Position numbers and translations under genes: made by a program. From a virus, in the IMG/VR virus record IMGVR_UViG_3300047172_000213, positions 62,001-126,000 of that record: DNA of 64,000 nt. One strand, 5' to 3'. The notes under the pieces were generated by a model, which searched no databases, was not told the DNA's origin, and saw only the letters and a program-made list of their open reading frames with translations. Shown in pieces: positions 51,006-59,364 of this stretch. The stretch's first letter is position 1, and each line of letters begins with the position of its first letter.

Positions 51006-51876
51006 CATCGCTGCGGTGAGGCCCGACGCGCGTAAGACGCTCGGCGAGCTACAGCAGGAGTGGTCCAGCTGCGTCAGGTGCAACCTCGGCAGGAGGCGTA
51101 TCGAGGCCGAGGGTAAGTTCATCTTCGGCCGCGGCACCCCGGGCGGTGTGATGCTCATCGGTGAAGGTCCTGGCAGCGTGGAAGAGAAAGAGGGGGTGCC
51201 CTTCGCCGGCAGAAGCGGCCGCATCTTGCACAGCGTTCTCGCACTACTCGGGCTGGACGAGTACTACGAAACAAACCTCGTCGCCTGCCGCTCCTGCTCG
51301 CAGCAGTTCAACGGACAGGGCCAGCCCCTGATGCGGACGAACTGGTCTACGCGCCAGCCGGAGCTCGTCTACAAGGACGAGCCTCCTACGCCCCCGCAGT
51401 ACAACGCGTGCCTGCCGAGGCTGTACGAGGAAATCTACCTAGTCGACCCCACCGTCATCATCGGGCTGGGAGGCAAGGTGTCCGAAGCCCTGATGGGTCA
51501 CTCGATCACCATAACGCGTGACCGTGGCGAACCCGTGCAGATCTCCATACCCGGAGCCGGCTACCGGCCCGTACTCACCGAGAAGCGTAAGGAATGGCTG
51601 CACCGCACGCCGGAGGGCTTTCGCACGATCAGCGAACAGAACGAGGTGCGGTACTACTTCATGCCGACGCTGCACCCGTCGTACGTGGAGCGCAAGCTGA
51701 AGGACATGGGCCACGACAGCCCCTTCCGCCAGCTCGTGATCGACATCAAGAAGGCCATCCGCGCGCACGAGGTGTACCGCGAGATGGTCTTCGGTTTGCT
51801 GCCGACGAGCAACCAGGATTCTGACGACGAGACCATGCACCGCCACATTCAGGCGACAGAGGAACCGGAGGACTAG
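50998..51876 (+). CDS. family 4 uracil-DNA glycosylase-like protein with Fe-S cysteines
   Basis: This 292-residue protein starts at a GTG overlapping the upstream stop. It has the family 4 layout: CVRC near residues 25-28, the uracil-pocket motif GEGPGSVEEKEGVPFAG (~55-71), a third Cys at LVACRS (Cys97), a fourth in YNACLPRLYEEIYL, and a LHPSYVE motif near the end. These four cysteines should hold a [4Fe-4S] cluster. It removes uracil from DNA. The insert between the second Cys pair is longer than usual. It is in the replication operon and could protect the phage genome from deaminated cytosine. Confidence 0.9.
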   Translation: MADIAAVRPDARKTLGELQQEWSSCVRCNLGRRRIEAEGKFIFGRGTPGGVMLIGEGPGSVEEKEGVPFAGRSGRILHSVLALLGLDEYYETNLVACRSCSQQFNGQGQPLMRTNWSTRQPELVYKDEPPTPPQYNACLPRLYEEIYLVDPTVIIGLGGKVSEALMGHSITITRDRGEPVQISIPGAGYRPVLTEKRKEWLHRTPEGFRTISEQNEVRYYFMPTLHPSYVERKLKDMGHDSPFRQLVIDIKKAIRAHEVYREMVFGLLPTSNQDSDDETMHRHIQATEEPED

Positions 51877-52314
51877 ATGGAAAAGCGTAAGGCCAAGAAG
51901 GTCGAAGCGGAGGCAGTACCCGAGGTAGTCGAGTTCCTCGACACGCAGAGAGCGCTCGAGGACTTCAAGGAGGAACATGCCGCGATCTTCGAGCAGCTGC
52001 ACGAGCTGACGGACCGCTACAACGCAGCGTTCGAGGCTGCGGAGAAGGCCTGCCGCAGCAAGGAAATGAGCTGCGGTCCTTTCGACCTCTACCAGTTCAC
52101 GACGAAGTACGACCCCGAAGCGCTGTACAACGCCGTCGGACGCGACAAGTTCCTGCAGCTCGGTGGGTCCATCGGAACCTCGACGGTCTACACGCTGGAC
52201 AAGGCCCGCTTCGAGATCTGCGTGAGCCAGAACAAAGTGCCCGAGGACGTCGTGCTGCAGGTCCGCAAGGAGACGCCCAACTTCCACAAGCCCGAGAAGC
52301 TGGTCATCCCGTGA
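51877..52314 (+). CDS. hypothetical phage protein with coiled coil
   Basis: This 145-residue protein begins MEKRKAKKVEAEAVPEVVE. Residues ~25-60 form a coiled coil (LEDFKEEHAAIFEQLHELTD); the rest is alpha/beta, with GPFDLYQFTTKYDPEALYN and KARFEICVSQNKVPEDVV. It starts right after the glycosylase stop with no gap. Its size and layout resemble small replication-region proteins of other phages, but no named family is certain. Confidence 0.7.
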   Translation: MEKRKAKKVEAEAVPEVVEFLDTQRALEDFKEEHAAIFEQLHELTDRYNAAFEAAEKACRSKEMSCGPFDLYQFTTKYDPEALYNAVGRDKFLQLGGSIGTSTVYTLDKARFEICVSQNKVPEDVVLQVRKETPNFHKPEKLVIP

Positions 52315-52604
52315 TGGCCCGGCTGGAGGTGGAGACCGCGGAAGGGAGGCGCACGCTGAAGGAGGAGCAGTCCCCGCCTCTCGCTTCGATCTGGAGCCCT
52401 GGGCCTCACCCGCACTCCCGGGTGGGGCTCAACGTAGGGACCCAGCACAACTTCGGGCAGGTCAAGATCGCCGCCTATGTCGAGTACGAGTGCGACCAGA
52501 CCGAGGCCAAGGTCAACGAGGCCGGTCTGCTATCGTTCCTCAAAGCGCTCGAGTTCGTGAAGGACGGGATGCAGCTCATGCTGTCCGAGGAGAAGAAGAC
52601 GTGA
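52314..52604 (+). CDS. small hypothetical protein in replication operon
   Basis: This 96-residue protein begins MARLEVETAEGRRTLKEEQ. The ATG overlaps the upstream stop (TGATG); a GTG one codon earlier is also possible. A beta-like half (VGLNVGTQHNFGQVKIAAYV) is followed by a helix. It ends coupled by GTGA to the next gene. No family is recognised. Confidence 0.62.
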   Translation: MARLEVETAEGRRTLKEEQSPPLASIWSPGPHPHSRVGLNVGTQHNFGQVKIAAYVEYECDQTEAKVNEAGLLSFLKALEFVKDGMQLMLSEEKKT

Positions 52605-52936
52605 TTCGCGGCAATGCCAAGTTCGACAGCATCTCGGTGGGCGAGTTCTCCGGCAGCTTCCTGGGGTCGACGCTGGCCTTCGAGGCAAAAGCGGCCTTCG
52701 TGAACTCCAAGACTGGGGACACCCACGGCTGGACGAAGAACGGACAGTGGTCGCCGCCGGTCATCGAGAAGCTGAAGGAGCTGCGAGCCCTCATGGAGAT
52801 AGACCTGGGCCGGCTGCATCTCGAGGGCGGCGGCGAAGTCCTTGTCTCCACCTCCGCAGGCCTTCCCCGCGCCAGCGGTGGTGGCCTCGGGGAGCACTTC
52901 AGCGGTGACAGCGGGGGCTCAACCGAGCAGGTCTGA
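52601..52936 (+). CDS. small hypothetical protein with Gly/Ser tail
   Basis: This 111-residue protein starts at GTG (52601) with GAGGAG 8 bases upstream, overlapping the upstream stop. Residues 1-75 look folded (AKFDSISVGEFSGSFLGST, KAAFVNSKTGDTHGWTKNG); the last 30 are Gly/Ser-rich. It is the last gene before the structured gap preceding the DnaB-like helicase. A weak 6-bp hairpin (52938-52958) follows its stop. Confidence 0.6.
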   Translation: MIRGNAKFDSISVGEFSGSFLGSTLAFEAKAAFVNSKTGDTHGWTKNGQWSPPVIEKLKELRALMEIDLGRLHLEGGGEVLVSTSAGLPRASGGGLGEHFSGDSGGSTEQV

Positions 52937-52984
52937 CCACCCCTACATCTTGGGGGTGTTGAGCCGAAACTACTAGAGCTGGCG

Positions 52985-53047
52985 CCTCGCGCAGGACGTG
53001 TTGACGGACCCCCTCCCGGGGAGTCATGTTGACTGCCCTGCGCGAGG
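52985..53047. repeat. 11-bp inverted repeat with direct TGTTGAC repeats in intergenic gap
   Basis: CCTCGCGCAGG (52985-52995) is exactly complementary to 53037-53047, enclosing a 41-base loop. TGTTGAC occurs twice in that loop, at 52999-53005 and 53027-53033, 28 bases apart, with a CCCC-TCCC-GGGG mini-hairpin between them. This is the longest non-coding gap (184 bases) in the replication block. It could be a regulatory or replication-start region; the rest of the gap holds a promoter-like element and a ribosome binding site. Confidence 0.65.
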
Positions 53048-53075
53048 AGCTGGTCGCAACTTCCTTAGCCCCTAC

Positions 53076-53084
53076 GGGTATAAG
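53076..53084 (+). promoter_or_regulatory. candidate promoter element (GGGTATAAG)
   Basis: It shares the ATAAG core and GG prefix with the elements at 37758 and 48000 and lies 36 bases before the ATG at 53121. It follows the structured inverted repeat. TTGAC hexamers of the upstream direct repeats are too far away to pair with it as a -35 box. Confidence 0.35.
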
Positions 53085-53120
53085 GCGGCTGCCGTACCAG
53101 CACGTCTCTCTGGAGGAAGA

Positions 53121-54560
53121 ATGTCTCATCAGCTGGCCTTGTGTGCCCGTGTCGTTCGTACCGGGGACATCTCGGTGCCTCTCAAGTTCGGCATCACCGT
53201 CGATGACTTCACCGCGGCAGAAGCAAAGAACTTCTGGACCTTGCTTCTGAACTACTACACCCAGCAGGAAAGCCGCGGCTCGGTACTCGGAGAGGGAACG
53301 CTCCACACCTGGTTCAAGCAGCTCAAGCTACAGGACGACATGCCGGGGTCGACCTTCGAGACCCTCTGCTACGAAGTCCGTCGCGCACGCATCGTGACCG
53401 AGGCCAACAACGCGGTCGTGCGCTTCTCAGAGGCCGTCAACATCCCAGCATGCAACCCGACCGCAGACATGGCTGCGCTGGTCGCCAAGGTGAACAACCT
53501 CATCTCGTTGGGCACGACGGCCAATACGGACGTCTCGCTCAGAACGGGACTCGACAACATCAAGCGCAAGCTCGACCTGGCCAAGCAAGGTGTGCGGACC
53601 GCGAAGCTGGACTGGCCATGGAAACCGCTGCAGGACGCCACCTTCGGCATTCAACCCGACGACTACATCGTCTTCTATGGCCGCCCCAAGTCGATGAAGA
53701 CGTGGGTGCTCTGCTACCTGTTGTCGTGGGCCTTCGAGAACGAGAAGAAGCTCGTCGTCTACACGAAGGAGATGACCCCGGACAACGTGTACATGCGCAC
53801 CCTCGCGTGCATCCTGCGGTTCTCCTACGAGGAGCTGCGCGCGGCGTCGAGCGACACCGAAAGACCACTAAGCCCCGCGAACGAAGAGCAGTTCTACCAG
53901 CTCATCGCGTACATCCAGACCTGGGGACTGGACAGTCTGATCACGGTGCTGAGCGGCAAGGACGTCCCTGCCGGTGGCGACACCGTCGCGTGGCTGGGCA
54001 GCAAGATCGAGCAGTACAAGCCAGACCTTTGTTTCATCGACGGGCTGTACCTGCTGAGCGACCCGCACAAGGAGGACCACGCCCGCGTCAGGAGCATCTC
54101 GCGCGATGTGCGTCAAATGAACCTGGCCACGGGGGTCCCCGTCATTGCCACGCTGCAGGCCAATCGCAAGGCCGCGGGCCATAGTGACGCCAATCTGGAC
54201 GAGATCGCGTACTCGGACGCCATCGGGCAGGACGCCACCATCGCAGCCCGCGTCATCAACGACAAGACATCGCCCACCATCAGCATCGTCCTGGCGGGCA
54301 GTCGGGAGTTCAAGCTGCACGGCCTACGCATCAACGCCATCCCGGCCAAGGACTTCACGTTCCACTCGGAGCTGACGGAGAAGGACATCCAGAAGGCGAA
54401 AGAAGCCGACCAGACCGATGTCGAGAAGAAGGACGAACTGCGGTCTTCCGAGGGCAAGAAGAACAAGAGCCAGAAGACCATCGAGGCCGGCACGGATACT
54501 GACCACGTCAGGGCGATGGTCTCTGTCGCGAGGGAGATAGCGGAGGGCACGCTTCCGTGA
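53121..54560 (+). CDS. DnaB-like replicative helicase
   Basis: This 479-residue protein begins MSHQLALCARVVRTGDISV; the ATG has GGAGGA 3 bases upstream, and this start is preferred to an upstream in-frame one that runs into the structured gap. Residues ~1-140 resemble the DnaB N-terminal helical domain. The RecA-like motor has YIVFYGRPKSMKTWVL (Walker A GRPKSMKT, 187-194), DLCFIDGLYLL (Asp307) and PVIATLQANRKA. The P-loop is unusual in having KSMKT where GSGKT-like is common. The Lys-rich C-terminus may bind primase. The primase gene follows, overlapping by 4 bases. Confidence 0.9.
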   Translation: MSHQLALCARVVRTGDISVPLKFGITVDDFTAAEAKNFWTLLLNYYTQQESRGSVLGEGTLHTWFKQLKLQDDMPGSTFETLCYEVRRARIVTEANNAVVRFSEAVNIPACNPTADMAALVAKVNNLISLGTTANTDVSLRTGLDNIKRKLDLAKQGVRTAKLDWPWKPLQDATFGIQPDDYIVFYGRPKSMKTWVLCYLLSWAFENEKKLVVYTKEMTPDNVYMRTLACILRFSYEELRAASSDTERPLSPANEEQFYQLIAYIQTWGLDSLITVLSGKDVPAGGDTVAWLGSKIEQYKPDLCFIDGLYLLSDPHKEDHARVRSISRDVRQMNLATGVPVIATLQANRKAAGHSDANLDEIAYSDAIGQDATIAARVINDKTSPTISIVLAGSREFKLHGLRINAIPAKDFTFHSELTEKDIQKAKEADQTDVEKKDELRSSEGKKNKSQKTIEAGTDTDHVRAMVSVAREIAEGTLP

Positions 54561-55552
54561 GCGACGAGATCAAGCAGATTGCGCAGACCTACCTGCGCAA
54601 GGTGAAGCCATCCGGCAACGAAGACGTGATGGCCATCTGCCCGTTCCACTCGAAGTCGGACGGCACGGAGGAAAGGAACCCCTCCTTCGCGATGAACGTC
54701 TACAGCGGGCTCTGGTACTGCCACTCGTGCCACGCCCGCGGCAACCTGTACTCCTTCCTGCGCAACGTCGGGCTGCCCAGGGCGGACATCGAGTTCTACT
54801 ACAAGGGGGTACTCGAGGAGGCGGCACAGTACGCGCCGAAACCACCGAACCCGCTCGACCCAGTCCAGGCCACCAAGGAACCGCTCGAGGAGTCCCTTCT
54901 AGGACTGTTCGACTTCTGCCCCAAGCTACTGCTCGACGAGGGCTACCCGGAGGAACTGCTGCGGCAGTTCGACGTGGGCTACGATGAGAAGCACCAGCGC
55001 ATCACCTTCCCTCTACGCAACATTGAGGGAGCGCTGGTGGGCTTGAGCGGGCGCACGGTGACCGGCGCATTCCCTCGGTACAAGATCTACGACAAGGAGT
55101 ACCTCGACTTCGGTCTGCCGGAGCGTAAGACCGAGAAGCGCGCGCTACTCTGGAACGCGCACCGAGTCCTCGTGCAGCACACTTTCCACCCCGACCCCGA
55201 CGAGCAGTACGTGGTCATCACGGAGGGCTTCAAGGCGGTCATGCGGGTCGCGCAGGCCGGCATCAACAACGTCGTCGGGCTTCTAGGCTCTTACATGTCC
55301 CAGGAGCAGCAGTGGGTCATCGAGCGCCTCATGGACGGACCCATCTTCATGATGCTCGACAACAACGATGCCGGGCGTCTCGGTCAGCTTGACGCCACCA
55401 AGCGCCTGATGAAAACAGTACCGAACGTCTGGGTCGTAGACTACGATGCTGCGCAGCCCAGCGAGCTATCTACTACGGCCATTCAAGAAGCACTTCTCGC
55501 AGCAAAGCCAGCGCTCACCTGGCTCACACATCAAGCAGCCGCCGCATACTGA
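54557..55552 (+). CDS. DNA primase (CHC2 zinc finger and TOPRIM)
   Basis: This 331-residue protein starts at a GTG overlapping the helicase stop. The N-terminal zinc finger is AICPFHSK and WYCHSCHARG (Cys28, His31, Cys55, Cys58). The catalytic part has FPLRNIEGALVGLSGR, then the TOPRIM motifs VVITEGFKAVMRV and FMMLDNNDAGRLG. It makes RNA primers at the fork together with the DnaB-like helicase. It is shorter than cellular DnaG and lacks its C-terminal helicase-binding domain, as is common in phage enzymes. Confidence 0.92.
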   Translation: MSDEIKQIAQTYLRKVKPSGNEDVMAICPFHSKSDGTEERNPSFAMNVYSGLWYCHSCHARGNLYSFLRNVGLPRADIEFYYKGVLEEAAQYAPKPPNPLDPVQATKEPLEESLLGLFDFCPKLLLDEGYPEELLRQFDVGYDEKHQRITFPLRNIEGALVGLSGRTVTGAFPRYKIYDKEYLDFGLPERKTEKRALLWNAHRVLVQHTFHPDPDEQYVVITEGFKAVMRVAQAGINNVVGLLGSYMSQEQQWVIERLMDGPIFMMLDNNDAGRLGQLDATKRLMKTVPNVWVVDYDAAQPSELSTTAIQEALLAAKPALTWLTHQAAAAY

Positions 55553-55566
55553 AAGGTACAGCCACC

Positions 55567-56748
55567 ATGGCCTATGGAAAGAATCCCGCAGCACTCGGTC
55601 TCGTCGCCTCCTTCCGCCAGATGAGCGGAGAAGCCACCCGCAACGGCGGGGGCAAGCGCGTCAAGGGGAACATCCCCTACTTCGTCGACATGTACCAGCC
55701 TAGTCTCGGCGAGATCGACACGGTCCGTCTGATCCCCGGCAACTACCTGCAGGACCAGCTCGTCGGTGAGGGCGACGCCGTGCAATCCATTGCAGTGGAA
55801 CGCCCCTTCATCAAGTTCGTCGAGCACTTCCACGGCGGCAAGCAGCGCGGGTGCATCTGCAGCGCCGGCGCGTTCGCGAACTTCAAGGACAAACGCGGCG
55901 CCTGCCACGGATGCGACATCTTCTGGGAAACCGTGATCCGCACACCAGAAGGCAAGCTGCAGTCGCCCATCATCAGCCGCCAGAACAAGTACGCGTTCTC
56001 GGTCTTCGACTACGGCGTCTACCACAAGATGGAGCAGATCGACCGCCAGACGGGGCAGGTGAGGACCAGCTCCGTCACCAAGGAGGCCTACTTCAACTGG
56101 ACGAAGTGCCTCGGACAGGGCTGCGACGCCTGCCGCGCCGGCAAGGAGTCGAAGACCGGCGACATGCGCCACTGGCCGATGAACTACACCCAGTTCCAAG
56201 TGCTGCGCGACACCGAGATCCACATCGGCAAGTCCTGCGCCACCTGCAGCACCGAGAACTCCATCGTCAGTCTCGGCTGGATGTGCCAGCACTGCGGTGA
56301 GTGCGCCATCGACATGGGCTCGACGGCGCTCAAGAACGACGAGCTGCTGCAGATCACCGACAACCGCTACCTCTGCGCTTCCTGCGGCGAGAGCGGGTTT
56401 CTGACGGAGGTCTACGAGTGCCACTCGTGCGCCCCGCGTGGGCAGACGGGTGTTCGTGCCTCTCTCTTCGACGTCGACCTGCGCGTGAAGCTCATCGTCG
56501 CCGGGGGAAACAACAACAAGTCACTGCAGGTGATGGGCTGGTCTGCGCCGCATCCCATCAATCCCGCTCTCGCCGAAGTCGCCAAGCCGGTCGACCTCGT
56601 CGCTCGCTACGCCCCCGACTTCCTCGAGTCGCAGGCCTCCAAGTTCGGCATCACCACGGGCGGCCCCCAGCGCAGCCCCGTTACGAGCACCAGCCAGCCG
56701 GCTGCTGCTACGGCCTATTCGAACCCGTACGGGCCGAAGACGGCGTAG
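55567..56748 (+). CDS. cysteine-rich candidate single-strand DNA-binding protein
   Basis: This 393-residue protein begins MAYGKNPAALGLVASFRQM. At least eight CxxC-type groups occur (RGCICS, GACHGCD, QGCDAC, SCATCS, WMCQHCGEC, LCASCGESG, ECHSC). The N-terminal part has GNIPYFVDMYQPSLGEIDTV and VRLIPGNYLQDQLV, a beta-like layout, and the C-terminus is Thr/Ala/Pro-rich. It sits between primase and DNA polymerase, before a strong terminator, which is where the single-strand-binding protein is often encoded. The role is inferred from position and composition. Confidence 0.72.
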   Translation: MAYGKNPAALGLVASFRQMSGEATRNGGGKRVKGNIPYFVDMYQPSLGEIDTVRLIPGNYLQDQLVGEGDAVQSIAVERPFIKFVEHFHGGKQRGCICSAGAFANFKDKRGACHGCDIFWETVIRTPEGKLQSPIISRQNKYAFSVFDYGVYHKMEQIDRQTGQVRTSSVTKEAYFNWTKCLGQGCDACRAGKESKTGDMRHWPMNYTQFQVLRDTEIHIGKSCATCSTENSIVSLGWMCQHCGECAIDMGSTALKNDELLQITDNRYLCASCGESGFLTEVYECHSCAPRGQTGVRASLFDVDLRVKLIVAGGNNNKSLQVMGWSAPHPINPALAEVAKPVDLVARYAPDFLESQASKFGITTGGPQRSPVTSTSQPAAATAYSNPYGPKTA

Positions 56749-56760
56749 TCTCGTCAGAAC

Positions 56761-56797
56761 AAAGCCCCGCCCTCTCATAGAGGGCGGGGCTTTCTTT
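56761..56797 (+). terminator. strong rho-independent terminator
   Basis: A 15-bp perfect stem (56761-56775 with 56779-56793) around a 3-base CAT loop is followed by TTTCTTT. It lies 12 bases after the Cys-rich protein stop and 14 bases before the DNA polymerase start, so polymerase probably depends on read-through or its own promoter. The left arm starts with AAA, so it may also act weakly on the other strand. Confidence 0.95.
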
Positions 56798-56810
56798 CGT
56801 GGAGGAACTG

Positions 56811-58856
56811 ATGGGTTGGAACATCCGTCTGCCGGATGCTGATTGGTACACGCCCAAGGACCCGCGACTCGCAAACCTCGTCGAGGAAGTGCGCGATCAG
56901 GACGTCGTCGCCATCGATACCGAAACCACAGGCCTGAAGGTCTGGAAAGACACTGTTCTGTTCTGGTCCATGGCCTGGGGAGACCACCGACGCGTCTGCA
57001 TGCCGGCCAGCACGCTGCGCTACTTCCACGAGTCCTTCGCTGACTCCACCAAGCGCTGGGTGATGACCAACGCGAAGTTCGACATGCACATGCTGGCGAA
57101 CATGGGCATCGAGCTCGCGGGTGACTGCATCGACGTCGCGGTGATGCACTCGCTGCTCTACGAGAACGAGAGCCACGCCCTCAAGGACATGGCAAACAAG
57201 GTCCTCGGCTGGCGCTGGACGGACTTCTTCGACACGTTCAAGCCCCTCATGGTGCCCGACAACACCAAGGCGCCAAAGCTGCTCAAGAGTGGCGTCTTCA
57301 ACCAGCCTACGCGCAGGGAGACCATCCAGGAGATGCTCATGCGCTGCTACCGCGAAGACCTGCCGAAGCTGGTCGACTACACCTCGAACGACGCATACGG
57401 GACTCTGCGCATCTACGAGAAGCTCAAGAAGGAGCTCGAGGACAACGTCACCCACTCGCTCTACCCGCAGTGGCTGCCGACGATGGCGCACCTGTTCTTC
57501 CTGACGGAGGCGCCGTTCACCAAGGTCCTCTGGAAGTGCGAGCGCAACGGCGTCTTTGTGAACCGCAAGTACCTGCAAGACCTGCGGGTGCCCATGTGGG
57601 AAGAAGTCGAGCAGCTCCGTCGCCAGGAGGTTCAGATCACCGGCAACGCAGGCTTCAACTCCAACTCGCCCCCGCAGCTACGCGCCTACTTCATCGACAA
57701 GCTAGGTCTGCGCCCCTTGATGTACACCTCGGGCGGCAAGAGCGGAGTGAAGGAGCCCTCCATCGACAAGGGGTTCCTCGAGCACTACGAGGACGAAGTC
57801 CCGCTCTGCAGCGTCATTCTGCGCAAGCGTAAGCTCGAGAAGCTCATCGGCACGTACATCGACGGCGCGGACGAGCACCTCGACAGCGGCGGTCGCATCC
57901 ACACGCGGTTCAACCAAGACGTGGCGCGCACCGGGCGCCTATCCTCGAGCGACCCGAACCTGCAGAACATCCCCACCCCCGAGAAGGACAAGTTCCAGTT
58001 GCGTGGCGCCTTCCAGGCCACGAAGGGCAATGTCCTCATCGTCGGTGACTACGCGCAACTCGAGATGCGTCTACTCGCGTGCGCGACCGTGACACCCGAG
58101 AACCCCGAGGGCGCCAAGGAGATGATTCAGATCTTCCTGGACGGCAAGGACATCCACATGGGCAACGCCGCGATGGTGTATGGGCCCATCATCAAGCGCC
58201 AGCACGGCTGGGACCTCACCTACGAGTTCCTCAAGGAGGCGAAGAAGATCGACAGCCAGGTGAAGGAAGGCAAGCTGCCCGCCTCAGCACGCACCGAGCG
58301 CGTTGCCCTCGCCCTGGAGAAGCGCAACCACATCAAGTCAGTCGGCTTCGGCCTGAACTACGGGATGAAGGAGAACAAGCTCGCTCGGCAGCTGGGCATC
58401 TCCAAGGAGGAGGCCAAGGCCATCATCGAGGCCTACCTCGGCACGTACCCGGCGGTCTCCGCGTTCTACGAGTCAGCCATCACCGAGACACAGCAGACAG
58501 GCTACTCCTTCACGCTTCTCGGCCGCCGGCGCTTCCATCCGGGCATCGCGAGCCCCAACCCCCTCGACCGCTGGGGCGAGGAGCGCAAGGCCGTGAACAA
58601 CCAGATTCAGGGCACAGCTGCCGACGCCGTACGCCTGGCCATGATCAACTGCGACAAGGCCAACCTCGAGGCGAAGTACGGCTGCAAGATGCTCCTGCAG
58701 ATCCACGACGAGCTGATGTTCGAGTGCCCGGCGGAAACCGCCGAGGCTGCGAAGGCAGAGATTGAACAGATCATGCGGCACCCGTTTCCTACAGACCTCA
58801 TCGTCCCGCTGGACGTGAGCATCGGCATCGGGTCCGCCTGGAACACGGCGAAGTGA
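56811..58856 (+). CDS. polA: DNA polymerase, family A, with 3'-5' exonuclease
   Basis: This 681-residue protein begins MGWNIRLPDADWYTPKDP; GGAGG lies 6 bases before this ATG, so it is preferred to the GTG at 56799. The proofreading domain has VAIDTETTGLK (Asp36, Glu38), NAKFDMHMLA and YTSNDAYGTL. The polymerase has motif A DYAQLEMR (Asp413), motif B K509-x7-Y in KSVGFGLNYGM and motif C IHDELMF (Asp633). All catalytic residues are present. No 5'-nuclease domain is seen, as in T7-type polymerases. It copies the phage genome with the helicase, primase and RecA-like proteins of this block. Confidence 0.97.
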   Translation: MGWNIRLPDADWYTPKDPRLANLVEEVRDQDVVAIDTETTGLKVWKDTVLFWSMAWGDHRRVCMPASTLRYFHESFADSTKRWVMTNAKFDMHMLANMGIELAGDCIDVAVMHSLLYENESHALKDMANKVLGWRWTDFFDTFKPLMVPDNTKAPKLLKSGVFNQPTRRETIQEMLMRCYREDLPKLVDYTSNDAYGTLRIYEKLKKELEDNVTHSLYPQWLPTMAHLFFLTEAPFTKVLWKCERNGVFVNRKYLQDLRVPMWEEVEQLRRQEVQITGNAGFNSNSPPQLRAYFIDKLGLRPLMYTSGGKSGVKEPSIDKGFLEHYEDEVPLCSVILRKRKLEKLIGTYIDGADEHLDSGGRIHTRFNQDVARTGRLSSSDPNLQNIPTPEKDKFQLRGAFQATKGNVLIVGDYAQLEMRLLACATVTPENPEGAKEMIQIFLDGKDIHMGNAAMVYGPIIKRQHGWDLTYEFLKEAKKIDSQVKEGKLPASARTERVALALEKRNHIKSVGFGLNYGMKENKLARQLGISKEEAKAIIEAYLGTYPAVSAFYESAITETQQTGYSFTLLGRRRFHPGIASPNPLDRWGEERKAVNNQIQGTAADAVRLAMINCDKANLEAKYGCKMLLQIHDELMFECPAETAEAAKAEIEQIMRHPFPTDLIVPLDVSIGIGSAWNTAK

Positions 58857-58875
58857 ACAAGGAGCTCGGACTCAG

Positions 58876-59343
58876 GTGACCGCGATCATCGTCAAGGCGC
58901 GGCTGGACCGGCAAGTCGCGGAGCTTCTCGGGAAGAAGCCACGCGAGGTCTCTGCCATCACCGCGACCTTCTTACACGAAACCATCCGCGCACTGGTATC
59001 AGGCGGGCGCGTACAGCTCGACAATCTCGGTGAGCTGTACGTCACCGTGCGCAGCGGCGTGCTTCACAGAACGACCTTCCGTGGAAAGAAGTCCGTGCAG
59101 GCTGTTCCGGCGAAGTACTATGTGAGCTTCAAGAAGGCGGCGAAGCTCCGCGAGGAGCTCAGGCTGCGCTTCCACAAGGAGAACATCATGGAGAAGTACG
59201 GAGTCGACGAGGGCACAGATCAGGAGAACCTCGAGAAGAAGGCCGCGGCGGGCTGCCCGGTGTGCGGCAAGAAGCCCGTTCGCCACGGGGGCATCCTGAT
59301 GTGCCCCGACCATGGAAGCGAGCCATTCGAGCAGAAGAAGTAG
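58876..59343 (+). CDS. HU/IHF-like DNA-binding protein fused to a zinc ribbon
   Basis: This 155-residue protein starts at a GTG with AAGGAG 11 bases upstream. Residues ~1-95 follow the HU/IHF pattern: a basic helix, SAITATFLHETIRALVSGGR, then VQLDNLGELYVTVRSG and a basic beta arm region. Residues ~120-155 add CPVCGKK and LMCPDHGSE, a small zinc ribbon. HU-like proteins bend and coat DNA; the added ribbon is unusual. It lies between polymerase and recombinase, so it may organise phage DNA or the fork. The HU assignment is by pattern. Confidence 0.7.
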   Translation: MTAIIVKARLDRQVAELLGKKPREVSAITATFLHETIRALVSGGRVQLDNLGELYVTVRSGVLHRTTFRGKKSVQAVPAKYYVSFKKAAKLREELRLRFHKENIMEKYGVDEGTDQENLEKKAAAGCPVCGKKPVRHGGILMCPDHGSEPFEQKK

Positions 59344-59364
59344 TCCAACCACAGGAGTCACAGC

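Noticed and set aside
52999-53033. TTGAC direct repeats as -35 boxes of a sigma-70 type promoter
   Set aside because: At 17-base spacing neither copy is followed by a recognisable -10 box, so they are better treated as possible protein-binding repeats.
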